Counted from the stretch's first letter, positions 1-7,251 are shown. The stretch: DNA of 9,727 nt from Chromatiales bacterium (GCA_024639625.1 JAHEIA010000068.1:1-9727); one strand, 5' to 3'. Notes: generated by a model from the letters alone, not told the origin. Program-made: numbers and translations.

Positions 1-1
1 C

Positions 2-736
2 CCCTATTGGAGTTGCCTGGGGGTGGACCCCGAGCAGCAGGAGGTAAAAGGCGAGATCTACGACTGGTTCTACACCCTAGTCGCGGACGGCCAGATCGTT
101 CCCTATCTGCAGATTCAGCTGGCGAACCGGAACTTCTATCTCGGCCCGATCGACGGGGTGTACAGCGCTGATTTCACCAAGGCGGTCCTCAATTACAAGG
201 CCGGATTGGGTATGGAAGTTAACGGTGATGTGGATCTCGGCTTGTTTTCCGCGGTCCTGACGCGCCAGGTACCGGCGGCGCCTGCGGATCCCTACAGCGT
301 CCCGCCGACGCCGGTGGACATCGATATTCGATATGCAGCCGGGAGCAAGCAGGCTTTAAAACCGAGCGAACAGTTCCAACTGCTCATACAACCAGAGCGG
401 GATGCCCACCTGTATTGCTATTTCGAGGACGAGAATGGCGCCGTGCAGCGATTCTTCCCGAACCGGTTCGTCCCCGACTCTCTGGTCAAGCATGACCAAC
501 CGCTACGGCTGCCCGGTTCGCTGCCGTTCAAGCTGTATGCCAGCAATTCGGGGAAAACCGAACGCCTGGCCTGCTTCTCGAGCTCCAAGAACGTGTTGAG
601 CGGACTGCCGGGCGACATCAAGGGCATCGATTTCGAGGAACTGCAGGTCAGTTCCCTGGAGAACGTGGAGACTGCTTTCGCCCAGCTGGTCGGCCCCAAC
701 CTTGGAGGAGAGTACTTTGAAATTCGCGTCGAATAA
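2..736 (+). CDS. Peptidoglycan-binding-like / DUF4384 protein, 5' end cut by window edge
   Basis: The frame is open to the window edge, so the N-terminus, and any signal peptide, is probably missing. A GTG at 23 could serve as a start but gives a protein with no export signal, so I treat the gene as partial. Counting from that GTG, residues about 26-80 resemble a peptidoglycan-binding type 1 helical domain (LQIQLANRNFYLGPIDGVY, then F..AVLNYKAG and a G.VD.GLFSAVL end). Residues about 97-190 match the DUF4384 style: LYCYFEDENGAVQRFFPNRF, followed by LRLPGSLPFKLYAS. DUF4384 is known as a domain often fused to or encoded beside bacterial caspase-like proteases, and such a protease lies two genes downstream. 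The role is unknown; a cell-wall-associated accessory or sensor protein is inference. The stop codon lies inside the next gene, which implies translational coupling. Confidence 0.82.
   Translation, partial: PYWSCLGVDPEQQEVKGEIYDWFYTLVADGQIVPYLQIQLANRNFYLGPIDGVYSADFTKAVLNYKAGLGMEVNGDVDLGLFSAVLTRQVPAAPADPYSVPPTPVDIDIRYAAGSKQALKPSEQFQLLIQPERDAHLYCYFEDENGAVQRFFPNRFVPDSLVKHDQPLRLPGSLPFKLYASNSGKTERLACFSSSKNVLSGLPGDIKGIDFEELQVSSLENVETAFAQLVGPNLGGEYFEIRVE
704..710 (+). promoter_or_regulatory. Ribosome binding site GGAGGAG for the TTG-start gene
   Basis: GGAGGAG is a near-perfect Shine-Dalgarno sequence inside the last codons of the upstream gene. It lies 6 nt before the TTG at 717 and decides that start over the earlier TTG at 702, which has no such site in front of it. 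Confidence 0.7.
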
Positions 737-1151
737 TTTAGGGGGGCGGTCACGGTCGGGTACGCGCCGCGGCCTGTCCCTGCACCTTTGCCTCTTGGCC
801 TTGTGGACACCGATCATAACCCATGGCGGGATCACCGAGCTGGATGTGGTAGGGGCTTCCGCGGTCTCCGGAATTATGGAAGAGGGGGCAGGCGCGGCCG
901 AAAGGCAACGTCCGGCGGGAAATAGGCAACCCACCCCGGGGGTTGCCAACCAGTCGTCCGGGCAGGCCGACGGTTCCGTCATCAAATGCTGGCAAAAGGG
1001 GACTCTGTTGCTCGAGGAACAAGGGTGGAGTCTTCTGCAGTCGGAAGGGCGTCGTGTGGCACAAGCGGAATTCGCAAGACAGGGCAAGGGCGATGCGCGC
1101 ATGTATTGGATCAACCTTGGCGAAACCTTCTGTTTCATGAAGACGAAATGA
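717..1151 (+). CDS. Small putative exported protein, unknown function
   Basis: This 144-residue protein starts at TTG 717, six bases after a strong GGAGGAG, and overlaps the upstream stop codon by 20 nt. Its own TGA overlaps the ATG of the caspase gene (ATGA at 1148-1151). Both junctions fit translational coupling in one operon. The N-terminus has an Arg-rich stretch (GRSRSGTRRG) and then a hydrophobic run (LSLHLCLLALWTPIITHGG), which looks like a Sec signal or a membrane anchor. A low-complexity Gly/Ala/Gln linker follows, then a compact C-terminal part of about 60 residues containing VIKCWQKGTLLLEEQGW and, at the end, MYWINLGETFCFMKTK. The two mature-region cysteines could form a disulfide in the periplasm (inference). 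I recognise no named family. The start, the exact cleavage site and the function are uncertain. Confidence 0.68.
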   Translation: MKFASNNLGGRSRSGTRRGLSLHLCLLALWTPIITHGGITELDVVGASAVSGIMEEGAGAAERQRPAGNRQPTPGVANQSSGQADGSVIKCWQKGTLLLEEQGWSLLQSEGRRVAQAEFARQGKGDARMYWINLGETFCFMKTK

Positions 1152-4027
1152 TGAACTCTTGGCGAAACTTTTTCTCGGCGTCGATTGCGACCGTGGCTGC
1201 CGCTGCCTGTGTACCGGAACAGGCGACGGTCGGCGACAGCGGCGGTTCCACCATCGTTGGGGCATCGGCGGATGATTTACTGGTCGTCGACTGTCTGTTG
1301 CCGGGTCGGGTGCAGAAGCTCGGTTCCCAACTGACCTATCTGTCCGCGCGGCGCCCGATCAGCACTACGGCGCAGGATTGCGAGATACGCGGTGGTGAAT
1401 ATACGGCGTACGACCGAGCCAACTACGCGAGCGCCCTTCAGGTGTGGCTGCCCCTGGCCCAGGCGGGCGATCCGAACGCGCAGAACAAGGTCGGCGAGAT
1501 CTACGAGAGAGGCATCGGCGGTGCACCGGATTACGAGTTAGCTGCGCTCTGGTACCGCCGCTCGGCGGACCAAGGGTTTCCCCGTGCCCAGATCAACCTC
1601 GGCTTTCTTTATGAGCGAGGGCTCGGGGTGACGGAAGACCGAAAAGCAGCACTGAACCTGTATCGCGAGGCCAGCGATCTTCCGGACGCGGTCCTCCTGG
1701 ATAGCGCGGAAGCGCAGGCCGCGAGTCTGCAGTTGCAGCAGTTGCAGCGTGATCTGGCGCGGACACAACAGCAGCTCGAGTCGGCGCGCAGGGAACTGCG
1801 ACAGCGAGCCAGGGACCTGGAGAACGAGAATCGGAGGTTGCGCAAGGAACTCGACCGGCAGGGTCAAGGTGCTTCGTCGGGAGCGGCGGTCGACGAACAA
1901 CGGGCGCTGGAGCGGCAGAAGGCCTTGATTCAACGACTGGAGGCGGAGGCTCGGGTACAGCAGGAACAGCTCGCCCTGCTGCAAAGCGAGGGGGCGTCCG
2001 TCAAAGGGCAGTTGGCGGCTGTGCGCGCCGAGTTGAGACATTCCCAGGAAGAATTGCGGCGCAATCGGGTGGCGCTCGCGGAGAACGAGCGGGAACTCGA
2101 GGCGGCGCGGGCGCGATCTCGCGAAGAACAACTGGGGGTTTCGCCTACCGACGACGCGATTCGTGAGGTGGAGCAGGTGATGCAGCGCCGGGATCAGGAG
2201 CAACAGGCGATTGCGGACATCCAGTCGGAAACTCTGGATCTGCAGCAGCGGCTGGCCGATCTGGGTGCGCCCGCGCAGGATTCCCCGGAGCTGAGAACCC
2301 AGATCAGCGCAGCGCGTTCGGATATCGCGCGGGCACAGAAGGACCTGACACGCTATCAGGAACAGGTCTCGGCGGAAGTACAGAAGCTAAAACAAACCAC
2401 GGCGCGCTTGAGCGCTGTGGCGGAACGGGAGAAGACGGGCGAGACCGAGCGTGTGCGAACGTTGCAGAAGCTGCTCCGGCAACGCCAGGAGGAATTGGAG
2501 GCGCAACGCCAGCTCGCGGTGCGGCTCGAGACACAGTCGGCTGACTGGGAGCAACAATTGTACCGTTTGGAGCAATCGAGCCGGACCGAAAAGGCGGCGC
2601 TCGAGGGCCAACTGAACGGCCTGCAAGCGGATCTGGCGAAGACCAGGGAGCAACTCGAACAAGCGCGGCGTGCAGCCGAGACCAGGGCGGACGAATTGGA
2701 ATCGGCCTATGCGAGATTACTGCAGCAAAGCGAGGCGCAAGAGGCCCAATCGTCGAACCGTGCCGCCGAACTAGAGGCCACACTGAGCGCGCGGGAAGAC
2801 GAATTGGAGTCCCAGCGCGCGGCAATCGAGAAGCTCGAGGAGAAGTCCGGGCGTTTGCTGGCCAGGCTCGAAACCCTGGAAAAGACCGCGGGGAACAGCG
2901 GCGCCGCAGGGCGCACGACGCAGAGCGATCTTCCGCTGGCGCCCCCCAGCATCCAGCTCATCGAGCCGCCGCTGGTGGCCGTGCGCGGGGGCGACGCCAA
3001 GATCCCGGTGAGCGCGAAGCTTTCCCGGCGAACCATCATTGGGCAGGTATCCGCCGGTGCGGAGCTTTATGCCCTGACTGTCAACGGCGAGTCGGTAGGG
3101 GCGGACGGCAAGGGCTTGTTCAAGACCGAGGTGCCACTGACAACGGCGGAGACGCCGATCAATATCGTCGCCATCGACGTGGCCGGCCGGCGTGGAACTC
3201 TCGCCTTCCAGTTCGTATCCGGCATCAGCGAAGAGAAACCGATCGCCAAGCGGTTGTCCTTCTTGCAGAAGAGCGACGTCGGGGAGTATTACGCCTTGGT
3301 CATCGGCAATCAGGATTATGCGACCTTGCCGGACCTGGACACCTCGGTGAATGACGCACGCGATGTGGCCACGATCCTACAGGAAAAATACGGGTTCAAG
3401 ACCACATTGTTATTGAACGCCGATCGCTACCAGATCCTCTCCGAGCTCAACAAGCTGCGCAAAAAGCTGACCGAGAACGACAACCTTCTGATCTACTATG
3501 CGGGGCACGGTGAACTCGATCGAACCAACATGCGGGGTCACTGGTTGCCCGTGGACGCGGAACGGCACAGCACAGCAAATTGGATCTCGAACGTCGCGGT
3601 CACCGATATTCTGAACGCGATGTCCGTGCGCCATGTGCTGGTTGTGGTCGACTCCTGCTATTCGGGTGCGCTCACGCGATCCTCACTGGCCAACCTGGAG
3701 TCGGGTCAAACCCAGGAGGAGCGGGCCCACTGGTTCAAACTCATCGCAAAGATGCGCTCGCGCACGGTTCTAAGCTCCGGCGGTCTGCAACCGGTACTCG
3801 ATGGCGGCGGCGGTGAACACTCGGTGTTTGCCAAGGCCTTGCTCGGGGTTCTGTCCGACATGGAAGAAGTGGTGGAAGGGCAACGCCTGTACCGGGAGGT
3901 GGCAGCGCGGGTCGCGTTCGAGGCCAACAAGTACCAGGTAGAACAGGTTCCGGAATATGCTCCGATCAAGTATGCCGGGCACGAATCCGGCGACTTTCTC
4001 CTCATCCCTAAAACTCTTATCGATTGA
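1148..4027 (+). CDS. Sel1-repeat, coiled-coil, caspase-like (peptidase C14) putative lipoprotein
   Basis: This is a 959-residue protein starting at ATG 1148, coupled to the upstream gene by an ATGA overlap. The first 20 residues form a signal peptide ending in AAAAC, a plausible though not ideal lipobox with Cys21 as the lipidated residue. Residues about 92-166 hold two Sel1-like repeats (ALWYRRSADQGFPRAQINLG; YERGLGV). Residues about 188-582 are a nearly unbroken Gln/Glu/Arg/Leu-rich coiled coil. Residues about 596-694 resemble a bacterial Ig-like beta-sandwich (IQLIEPPLVAVRGG, LTVNGESV, INIVAIDVAGRRG). Residues about 712-905 are a C14 caspase-type protease: YYALVIGNQDY, then YYAGHGE with catalytic His787, then VVVDSCYSG with catalytic Cys837, then VLSSGG and EHSVFAKALLG. 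Both catalytic residues are present, so it is predicted active. The family usually cleaves after basic residues (family knowledge, not shown here). The substrate is unknown, and neighbouring gene products are candidates. Confidence 0.93.
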   Translation: MMNSWRNFFSASIATVAAAACVPEQATVGDSGGSTIVGASADDLLVVDCLLPGRVQKLGSQLTYLSARRPISTTAQDCEIRGGEYTAYDRANYASALQVWLPLAQAGDPNAQNKVGEIYERGIGGAPDYELAALWYRRSADQGFPRAQINLGFLYERGLGVTEDRKAALNLYREASDLPDAVLLDSAEAQAASLQLQQLQRDLARTQQQLESARRELRQRARDLENENRRLRKELDRQGQGASSGAAVDEQRALERQKALIQRLEAEARVQQEQLALLQSEGASVKGQLAAVRAELRHSQEELRRNRVALAENERELEAARARSREEQLGVSPTDDAIREVEQVMQRRDQEQQAIADIQSETLDLQQRLADLGAPAQDSPELRTQISAARSDIARAQKDLTRYQEQVSAEVQKLKQTTARLSAVAEREKTGETERVRTLQKLLRQRQEELEAQRQLAVRLETQSADWEQQLYRLEQSSRTEKAALEGQLNGLQADLAKTREQLEQARRAAETRADELESAYARLLQQSEAQEAQSSNRAAELEATLSAREDELESQRAAIEKLEEKSGRLLARLETLEKTAGNSGAAGRTTQSDLPLAPPSIQLIEPPLVAVRGGDAKIPVSAKLSRRTIIGQVSAGAELYALTVNGESVGADGKGLFKTEVPLTTAETPINIVAIDVAGRRGTLAFQFVSGISEEKPIAKRLSFLQKSDVGEYYALVIGNQDYATLPDLDTSVNDARDVATILQEKYGFKTTLLLNADRYQILSELNKLRKKLTENDNLLIYYAGHGELDRTNMRGHWLPVDAERHSTANWISNVAVTDILNAMSVRHVLVVVDSCYSGALTRSSLANLESGQTQEERAHWFKLIAKMRSRTVLSSGGLQPVLDGGGGEHSVFAKALLGVLSDMEEVVEGQRLYREVAARVAFEANKYQVEQVPEYAPIKYAGHESGDFLLIPKTLID

Positions 4028-4033
4028 GCCGCC

Positions 4034-4687
4034 ATGAACAGAAAAGCGCACTTCACAACCGCAGCCACAGGGCTGGTACTCGGCCTGGCTTCTGTACCGG
4101 GCATAGCCGGTGAAACGGAATACCGTATCGCGGAAGACTCGGTGATTCAGACTACCCCCGAGGGGGCCGTCGGCAGCAGGCAAATCATCATCCTGGAGAA
4201 CGACGAGTTCGGTAACCAGAGGAAGATCACCATCGGTAGTGGTGGCGGAGGGACCCAGGGTCCCCAGCCCTGCGACAAGAAGAAACCGGTGGCGGCGATG
4301 AAATGCAGCGACCAGGTGCTCACCGGTGTCGATTGGCAGGGCCTGGATCTAAGCAACGGCTGGTTCGACCGAGCGGACCTTTCGGACGGGAAACTCGCCC
4401 GCAGCAAGCTGGCGAACGCTTCCTTTATCGATGCCCAGTTGCGCGACACCGACCTGTCGAGGGCGGCATTGGTGAACTGCGATTTCGACAACGCGGATCT
4501 GGCGGGGGCCAAGCTCGCCGGCGCCAACATCGTGAATGCAAGCTTCGAGGGGGCGGACCTCCGGGGCGCAAATCTTTCCGGGGCCACCTTGGTCAACGCG
4601 GAGTTCGAAGGCGCGGATCTCTCCGGGGCAACATGGGTCGATGGCGCGATCTGCCGCGACGGATCGGACGGCCGCTGCGTCAAGTGA
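4034..4687 (+). CDS. Exported pentapeptide-repeat protein
   Basis: This 217-residue protein starts at ATG 4034, 6 nt after the caspase gene stop. It has no strong ribosome site of its own, which fits coupled translation. Residues 1-26 are a Sec signal peptide (MNRKAHF, hydrophobic TGLVLGLASV, then GIAG before ETEYR). Residues about 27-90 form a non-repeat region with a Gly-rich stretch and two cysteines (PQPCDKKK, AAMKCSDQ). Residues about 97-205 are A(D/N)LXX pentapeptide repeats, expected to fold as a right-handed quadrilateral beta-helix of about five coils. The end carries two more cysteines (AICRDGSDGRCVK) that may cap the helix with a disulfide. Cytoplasmic members such as Qnr and MfpA mimic DNA and protect gyrase. 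This one is exported, so a scaffold or binding surface in the periplasm is more likely (inference). Confidence 0.88.
   Translation: MNRKAHFTTAATGLVLGLASVPGIAGETEYRIAEDSVIQTTPEGAVGSRQIIILENDEFGNQRKITIGSGGGGTQGPQPCDKKKPVAAMKCSDQVLTGVDWQGLDLSNGWFDRADLSDGKLARSKLANASFIDAQLRDTDLSRAALVNCDFDNADLAGAKLAGANIVNASFEGADLRGANLSGATLVNAEFEGADLSGATWVDGAICRDGSDGRCVK
4352..4651 (+). repeat. Five-copy 60 nt (20 residue) tandem repeat inside the pentapeptide gene
   Basis: Units begin at 4352, 4412, 4472, 4532 and 4592, exactly 60 nt apart. Each opens with an Asn codon followed two residues later by Phe (NGWF, NASF, NCDF, NASF, NAEF). Four units carry GCGGATCT or GCGGACCT at the same offset; the unit at 4412 differs. 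Twenty residues equal one full coil of a pentapeptide-repeat beta-helix. The last three copies are the most alike at the DNA level, which suggests relatively recent duplication. The fifth copy decays at its end. Confidence 0.8.
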
Positions 4688-4693
4688 CTCCTA

Positions 4694-4708
4694 GCGCAAG
4701 GCTTGCGC
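4694..4708 (+). other. Small perfect inverted repeat after the pentapeptide gene
   Basis: GCGCAA and TTGCGC flank a 3 nt GGC loop, starting 7 nt after the operon's last stop codon. No T-run follows, so it is not a standard intrinsic terminator. It could be an RNA 3' end stabiliser or chance. Confidence 0.25.
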
Positions 4709-4816
4709 CGAGCACCCCGGGCATTGGCTGCGTGCGTCGCGAGCGGGTGGCTGGCGCGACGACCCACAGTGGCTTCCGGGTACCGCATGGCATTGGGCGC
4801 TCAGCCGACCTGAGCG

Positions 4817-5662
4817 ATGTGGTCTAGAGTAGCGCTCGGAGTCCTTTGCCTTCCGGCGCTCATCGCCTGCAGCCACGATCCCGCCAAGGCATTCCGGCGC
4901 TCCGCCGCCGATCTCGGTTTGCAAAAGGATGTGGCAACGGGTTCCGATTTTCGGCACACGTTGTTTCTCAACGCGGCGGCGGTGGGGCGTGCTTGCCGTC
5001 TCCATGTCTACCTCGACGGGGACGGTACGCCCTGGGTCGCCACCGGAATCCCTGCAAGCGATCCTACAGCGCGTGATCCTCTGGTTCTGCGCTTGATGTC
5101 CCTCGACAGCAGCCCCGCTCTCTACCTAGGACGCCCCTGCTATGCGGGACAGGCCGATGCGCCGCCTTGCGAACCATTGCACTGGACCCACCAGCGTTAC
5201 TCCGAACGGGTGGTGGACAGCATGGTCAGCGTCCTGAAGGTGCTGATCGAGAGCAAAGGAACAGAAGAGATACAGCTGATCGGATACAGCGGCGGGGGCG
5301 CTCTGGCCATGCTGATCGCCGAGCGGATACCGGAGGCCCACGCCGTAGTGACCCTGGCGGGAAATCTCGATCCGGATGGCTGGGCGCGCCTGCACGGCTA
5401 TACACCGCTGAGCGGATCTTTGAATCCCACTTTGCGTGCGCCCTTGCCGCCCTCGGTGCAGCAGCTACATTTCATAGGGGAGGAAGACGAAATCGTCACG
5501 CCCGAGCTGGTACTGGATGCGTCGGCTCGGCAGCCGGAGGCGAGGGCGGTCGTGCTGGAAGGTGTTGATCACGCCTGTTGCTGGGAGTCGCTGTGGCCGA
5601 CCTTGCTGAACGGCCTTGTCGACGGCCATCCCGACGAGCGCTGCGGCACGGGAGATCAGTGA
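4817..5662 (+). CDS. Lipoprotein alpha/beta hydrolase
   Basis: This 281-residue protein starts at ATG 4817. The start is supported by a compact lipoprotein signal peptide ending in LIAC, with Cys18 as the lipidation site; the ribosome site is weak. The alpha/beta-hydrolase features are in order: a strand and oxyanion-type loop (LHVYLDGDGTPW, residues about 63-74), a nucleophile elbow IGYSGGG with Ser158, an acid in GEEDEIV (Asp224) and a base in GVDHACCW (His252). The catalytic triad is therefore complete. Cysteines in GRPCY and PPCEP and the pair beside His252 could form disulfides in an envelope protein. A likely role is a membrane-anchored esterase, lipase or peptidase, and the substrate cannot be read from the sequence. 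It lies 129 nt after the caspase operon and 80 nt before the channel gene. No promoter is obvious on either side. Confidence 0.85.
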   Translation: MWSRVALGVLCLPALIACSHDPAKAFRRSAADLGLQKDVATGSDFRHTLFLNAAAVGRACRLHVYLDGDGTPWVATGIPASDPTARDPLVLRLMSLDSSPALYLGRPCYAGQADAPPCEPLHWTHQRYSERVVDSMVSVLKVLIESKGTEEIQLIGYSGGGALAMLIAERIPEAHAVVTLAGNLDPDGWARLHGYTPLSGSLNPTLRAPLPPSVQQLHFIGEEDEIVTPELVLDASARQPEARAVVLEGVDHACCWESLWPTLLNGLVDGHPDERCGTGDQ

Positions 5663-5742
5663 ATCCTGCAACTCCGTTATGGCACAAGCACGGACAACAG
5701 GGATCAAAGGCGTGAGCCTGCCGGTTCTCTTCAACAGGTTTG

Positions 5743-6939
5743 ATGGCTATGCAAGATCTCGAAAGCAAGACCGAACGCCTGCAGCGGTCTGTGTTCGCGC
5801 TCCTCGAACCGGAAGTGGACCGACCCTATTCCCTGGGGATCTTGAACTGGGGTTTGCTGGTACTGATTTTGCTTAATGTTCTGGCTGTAATCCTGGAGTC
5901 CATCGAATCGATTCGCGTGCAATTCGGCGCCTTCTTCCAAGGCCTGCTCCTGGTATCCATGCTCGTCTTTACCGTGGAATACGTGCTACGGGTGTGGACC
6001 TGCCCGCTACACCCTTCCGGGCTCTACAAGAAGCCCATTCGGGGGCGGGTGCGTTACATCCTGTCGCCGTTGCCGATTATCGATCTGGCGGCCATACTCC
6101 CGTTCTGGCTTGGCACCATCGTCGGATTGGACCTGCGCTTTCTGCGCCTGTTCCGCCTGCTCTGGATCCTGAAGATCGCACGCTTTCTTCCCGCGGTTGC
6201 GACGCTGCGAAATGTGCTGAAGCGAGAAAGGCGGACCCTGGTCGCGGTCTTCTCGCTGATGTTGATCATTCTGTTCATCGCCTCGTCACTGGTGTATCTG
6301 TTCGAGCACGACCGGCAGCCCGAGGCCTTCGCGAGCATCCCGCATGCCATGTGGTGGGGAATGGCCACCCTTACCACGGTCGGATACGGTGACCTGGTAC
6401 CGCAGACGATGATGGGAAAGATCCTCGGCATCATCATCATGATGTTGGGAATCGGCACGTTCGCGCTCCCTGCGGGCATACTGGCGTCCGCGTTTTCCGA
6501 GGAGTCGAAAAGAAAGAACTTCATGCTGAGCTGGGACCTGGTCGCCAAGGTTCCGTTCTTCTCTCATCTGAACGCCCAGGAGATCGCGGAGATCGCCTCG
6601 CTGCTACGTCCTCGCACCGCGAGCGCGAACGAGGTGATCTTCAAGAAGGATGACGAAGCGGACAGCATCTTTTTCATCGTGTCCGGCGAGGTGGAGGTGC
6701 AGATCGAGCCGGAACCGATCCACGAGGGGAGGGGGGACTTCTTCGGTGAGGTTGCGCTGTTGTATCACCGCAAGCGCACCGCCTCGGTGGTAGCGATGAC
6801 CCATCTCGAACTGTTGGAGCTGGATGCCAAGGATTTCCATCGCGCGTTCGATGCAAGACCGGGTCTGCGGCAGCGTATCGTGGAACAGGCTGAGAAGCGT
6901 TTTGGTTCGTCCGCCGAGCAGGCGGACCCACAGCAGTAA
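5743..6939 (+). CDS. Voltage-gated-like K+ channel with cyclic-nucleotide-binding domain
   Basis: This 398-residue inner-membrane protein carries hydrophobic segments consistent with S1-S6. S4 holds spaced basic residues (LRFLRLFRLLWILKIARFL, around residues 130-148). The pore loop has the K+ selectivity filter TVGYGD at residues 212-217, preceded by HAMWWGMATLTTV. After S6, a cytoplasmic cyclic-nucleotide-binding domain spans residues about 260-380. Its phosphate-binding cassette contains FGEVALL (Glu336) and RTA (Arg345), the residues that contact cyclic nucleotide in the CAP/PKA/MloK1 family, so ligand binding is plausible. The start is ATG 5743 with a weak AGG upstream; ATG 5749 is possible, and TTG 5740 is less likely. 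The family mediates K+ flux gated by cAMP or cGMP, sometimes by voltage. Whether this one is voltage-sensitive is not shown. Confidence 0.93.
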   Translation: MAMQDLESKTERLQRSVFALLEPEVDRPYSLGILNWGLLVLILLNVLAVILESIESIRVQFGAFFQGLLLVSMLVFTVEYVLRVWTCPLHPSGLYKKPIRGRVRYILSPLPIIDLAAILPFWLGTIVGLDLRFLRLFRLLWILKIARFLPAVATLRNVLKRERRTLVAVFSLMLIILFIASSLVYLFEHDRQPEAFASIPHAMWWGMATLTTVGYGDLVPQTMMGKILGIIIMMLGIGTFALPAGILASAFSEESKRKNFMLSWDLVAKVPFFSHLNAQEIAEIASLLRPRTASANEVIFKKDDEADSIFFIVSGEVEVQIEPEPIHEGRGDFFGEVALLYHRKRTASVVAMTHLELLELDAKDFHRAFDARPGLRQRIVEQAEKRFGSSAEQADPQQ

Positions 6940-7251
6940 GGGGACTCAAACGCGCCGAGCGAGCCGAATCACGATGATGTCCCGCTCGCCCGGAAGGGTT
7001 AGGATACGGCAGCAAGCGGATCGTACTCGGGCGTTGGAATGCGGACAGCGGAGGACTAGAAGAGGTGACCCTGCTGCCTCACGATTGCCTGGCGAATGAC
7101 GCGACACGGGCGCTCGGATCGAGGGTCTTGGTCGCCGATGCCCTTGATCGTTTCGTCCGCGGCGGGAAGGAACAGTGACGCGGCCGGACGTCAGAGCGAG
7201 TACAGACTGCGAGCCAGCATTACAACCACCAATTTGCGAGGAGAAACCGGA
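6940..7251. other. 312 nt intergenic region between channel and PPK2 genes
   Basis: I see no convincing gene, intrinsic terminator (no hairpin followed by a T-run) or consensus sigma-70 promoter here. The reading frame of the downstream kinase is open back to 7096, but that stretch lacks kinase-like protein sequence. A promoter for the kinase gene is expected in this gap but cannot be placed by eye. Confidence 0.5.
7238..7243 (+). promoter_or_regulatory. Ribosome binding site GAGGAG of the PPK2 gene
   Basis: GAGGAG lies 8 nt before ATG 7252. It selects this start over the in-frame upstream codons that would add about 52 residues. Confidence 0.75.

Noticed and set aside
986..1147. N-terminal extension of the caspase gene from an upstream start at 986
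   Set aside because: The added 54 residues lack any domain, overlap the small exported gene in another frame and would bury the signal peptide that begins at ATG 1148.
1538..2825. Long antisense and alternative-frame ORFs across the coiled-coil region
   Set aside because: They are mirror frames of GC-rich, Gln/Glu/Arg-rich repeats. Their proteins are low-complexity Arg/Leu/Pro with no recognisable domain.
4688..4816. Promoter or terminator between the pentapeptide and hydrolase genes
   Set aside because: Apart from the small 4694-4708 inverted repeat there is no T-run and no recognisable promoter pair.
4147..4827. Antisense and alternative-frame ORFs over the pentapeptide gene
   Set aside because: They reflect the 60 nt repeat read in other frames. 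Their repeated Ala/Pro/Ser or Arg/Gly text has no export signal or domain.
5663..5742. Small gene or terminator between hydrolase and channel
   Set aside because: Only 80 nt, with no stem-loop plus T-run and no start with a good ribosome site apart from the channel's own.
7096..7251. Upstream extension of the PPK2 frame
   Set aside because: No strong ribosome site at 7096 and no PPK2-like sequence, whereas ATG 7252 has GAGGAG at good spacing and gives the usual family length.
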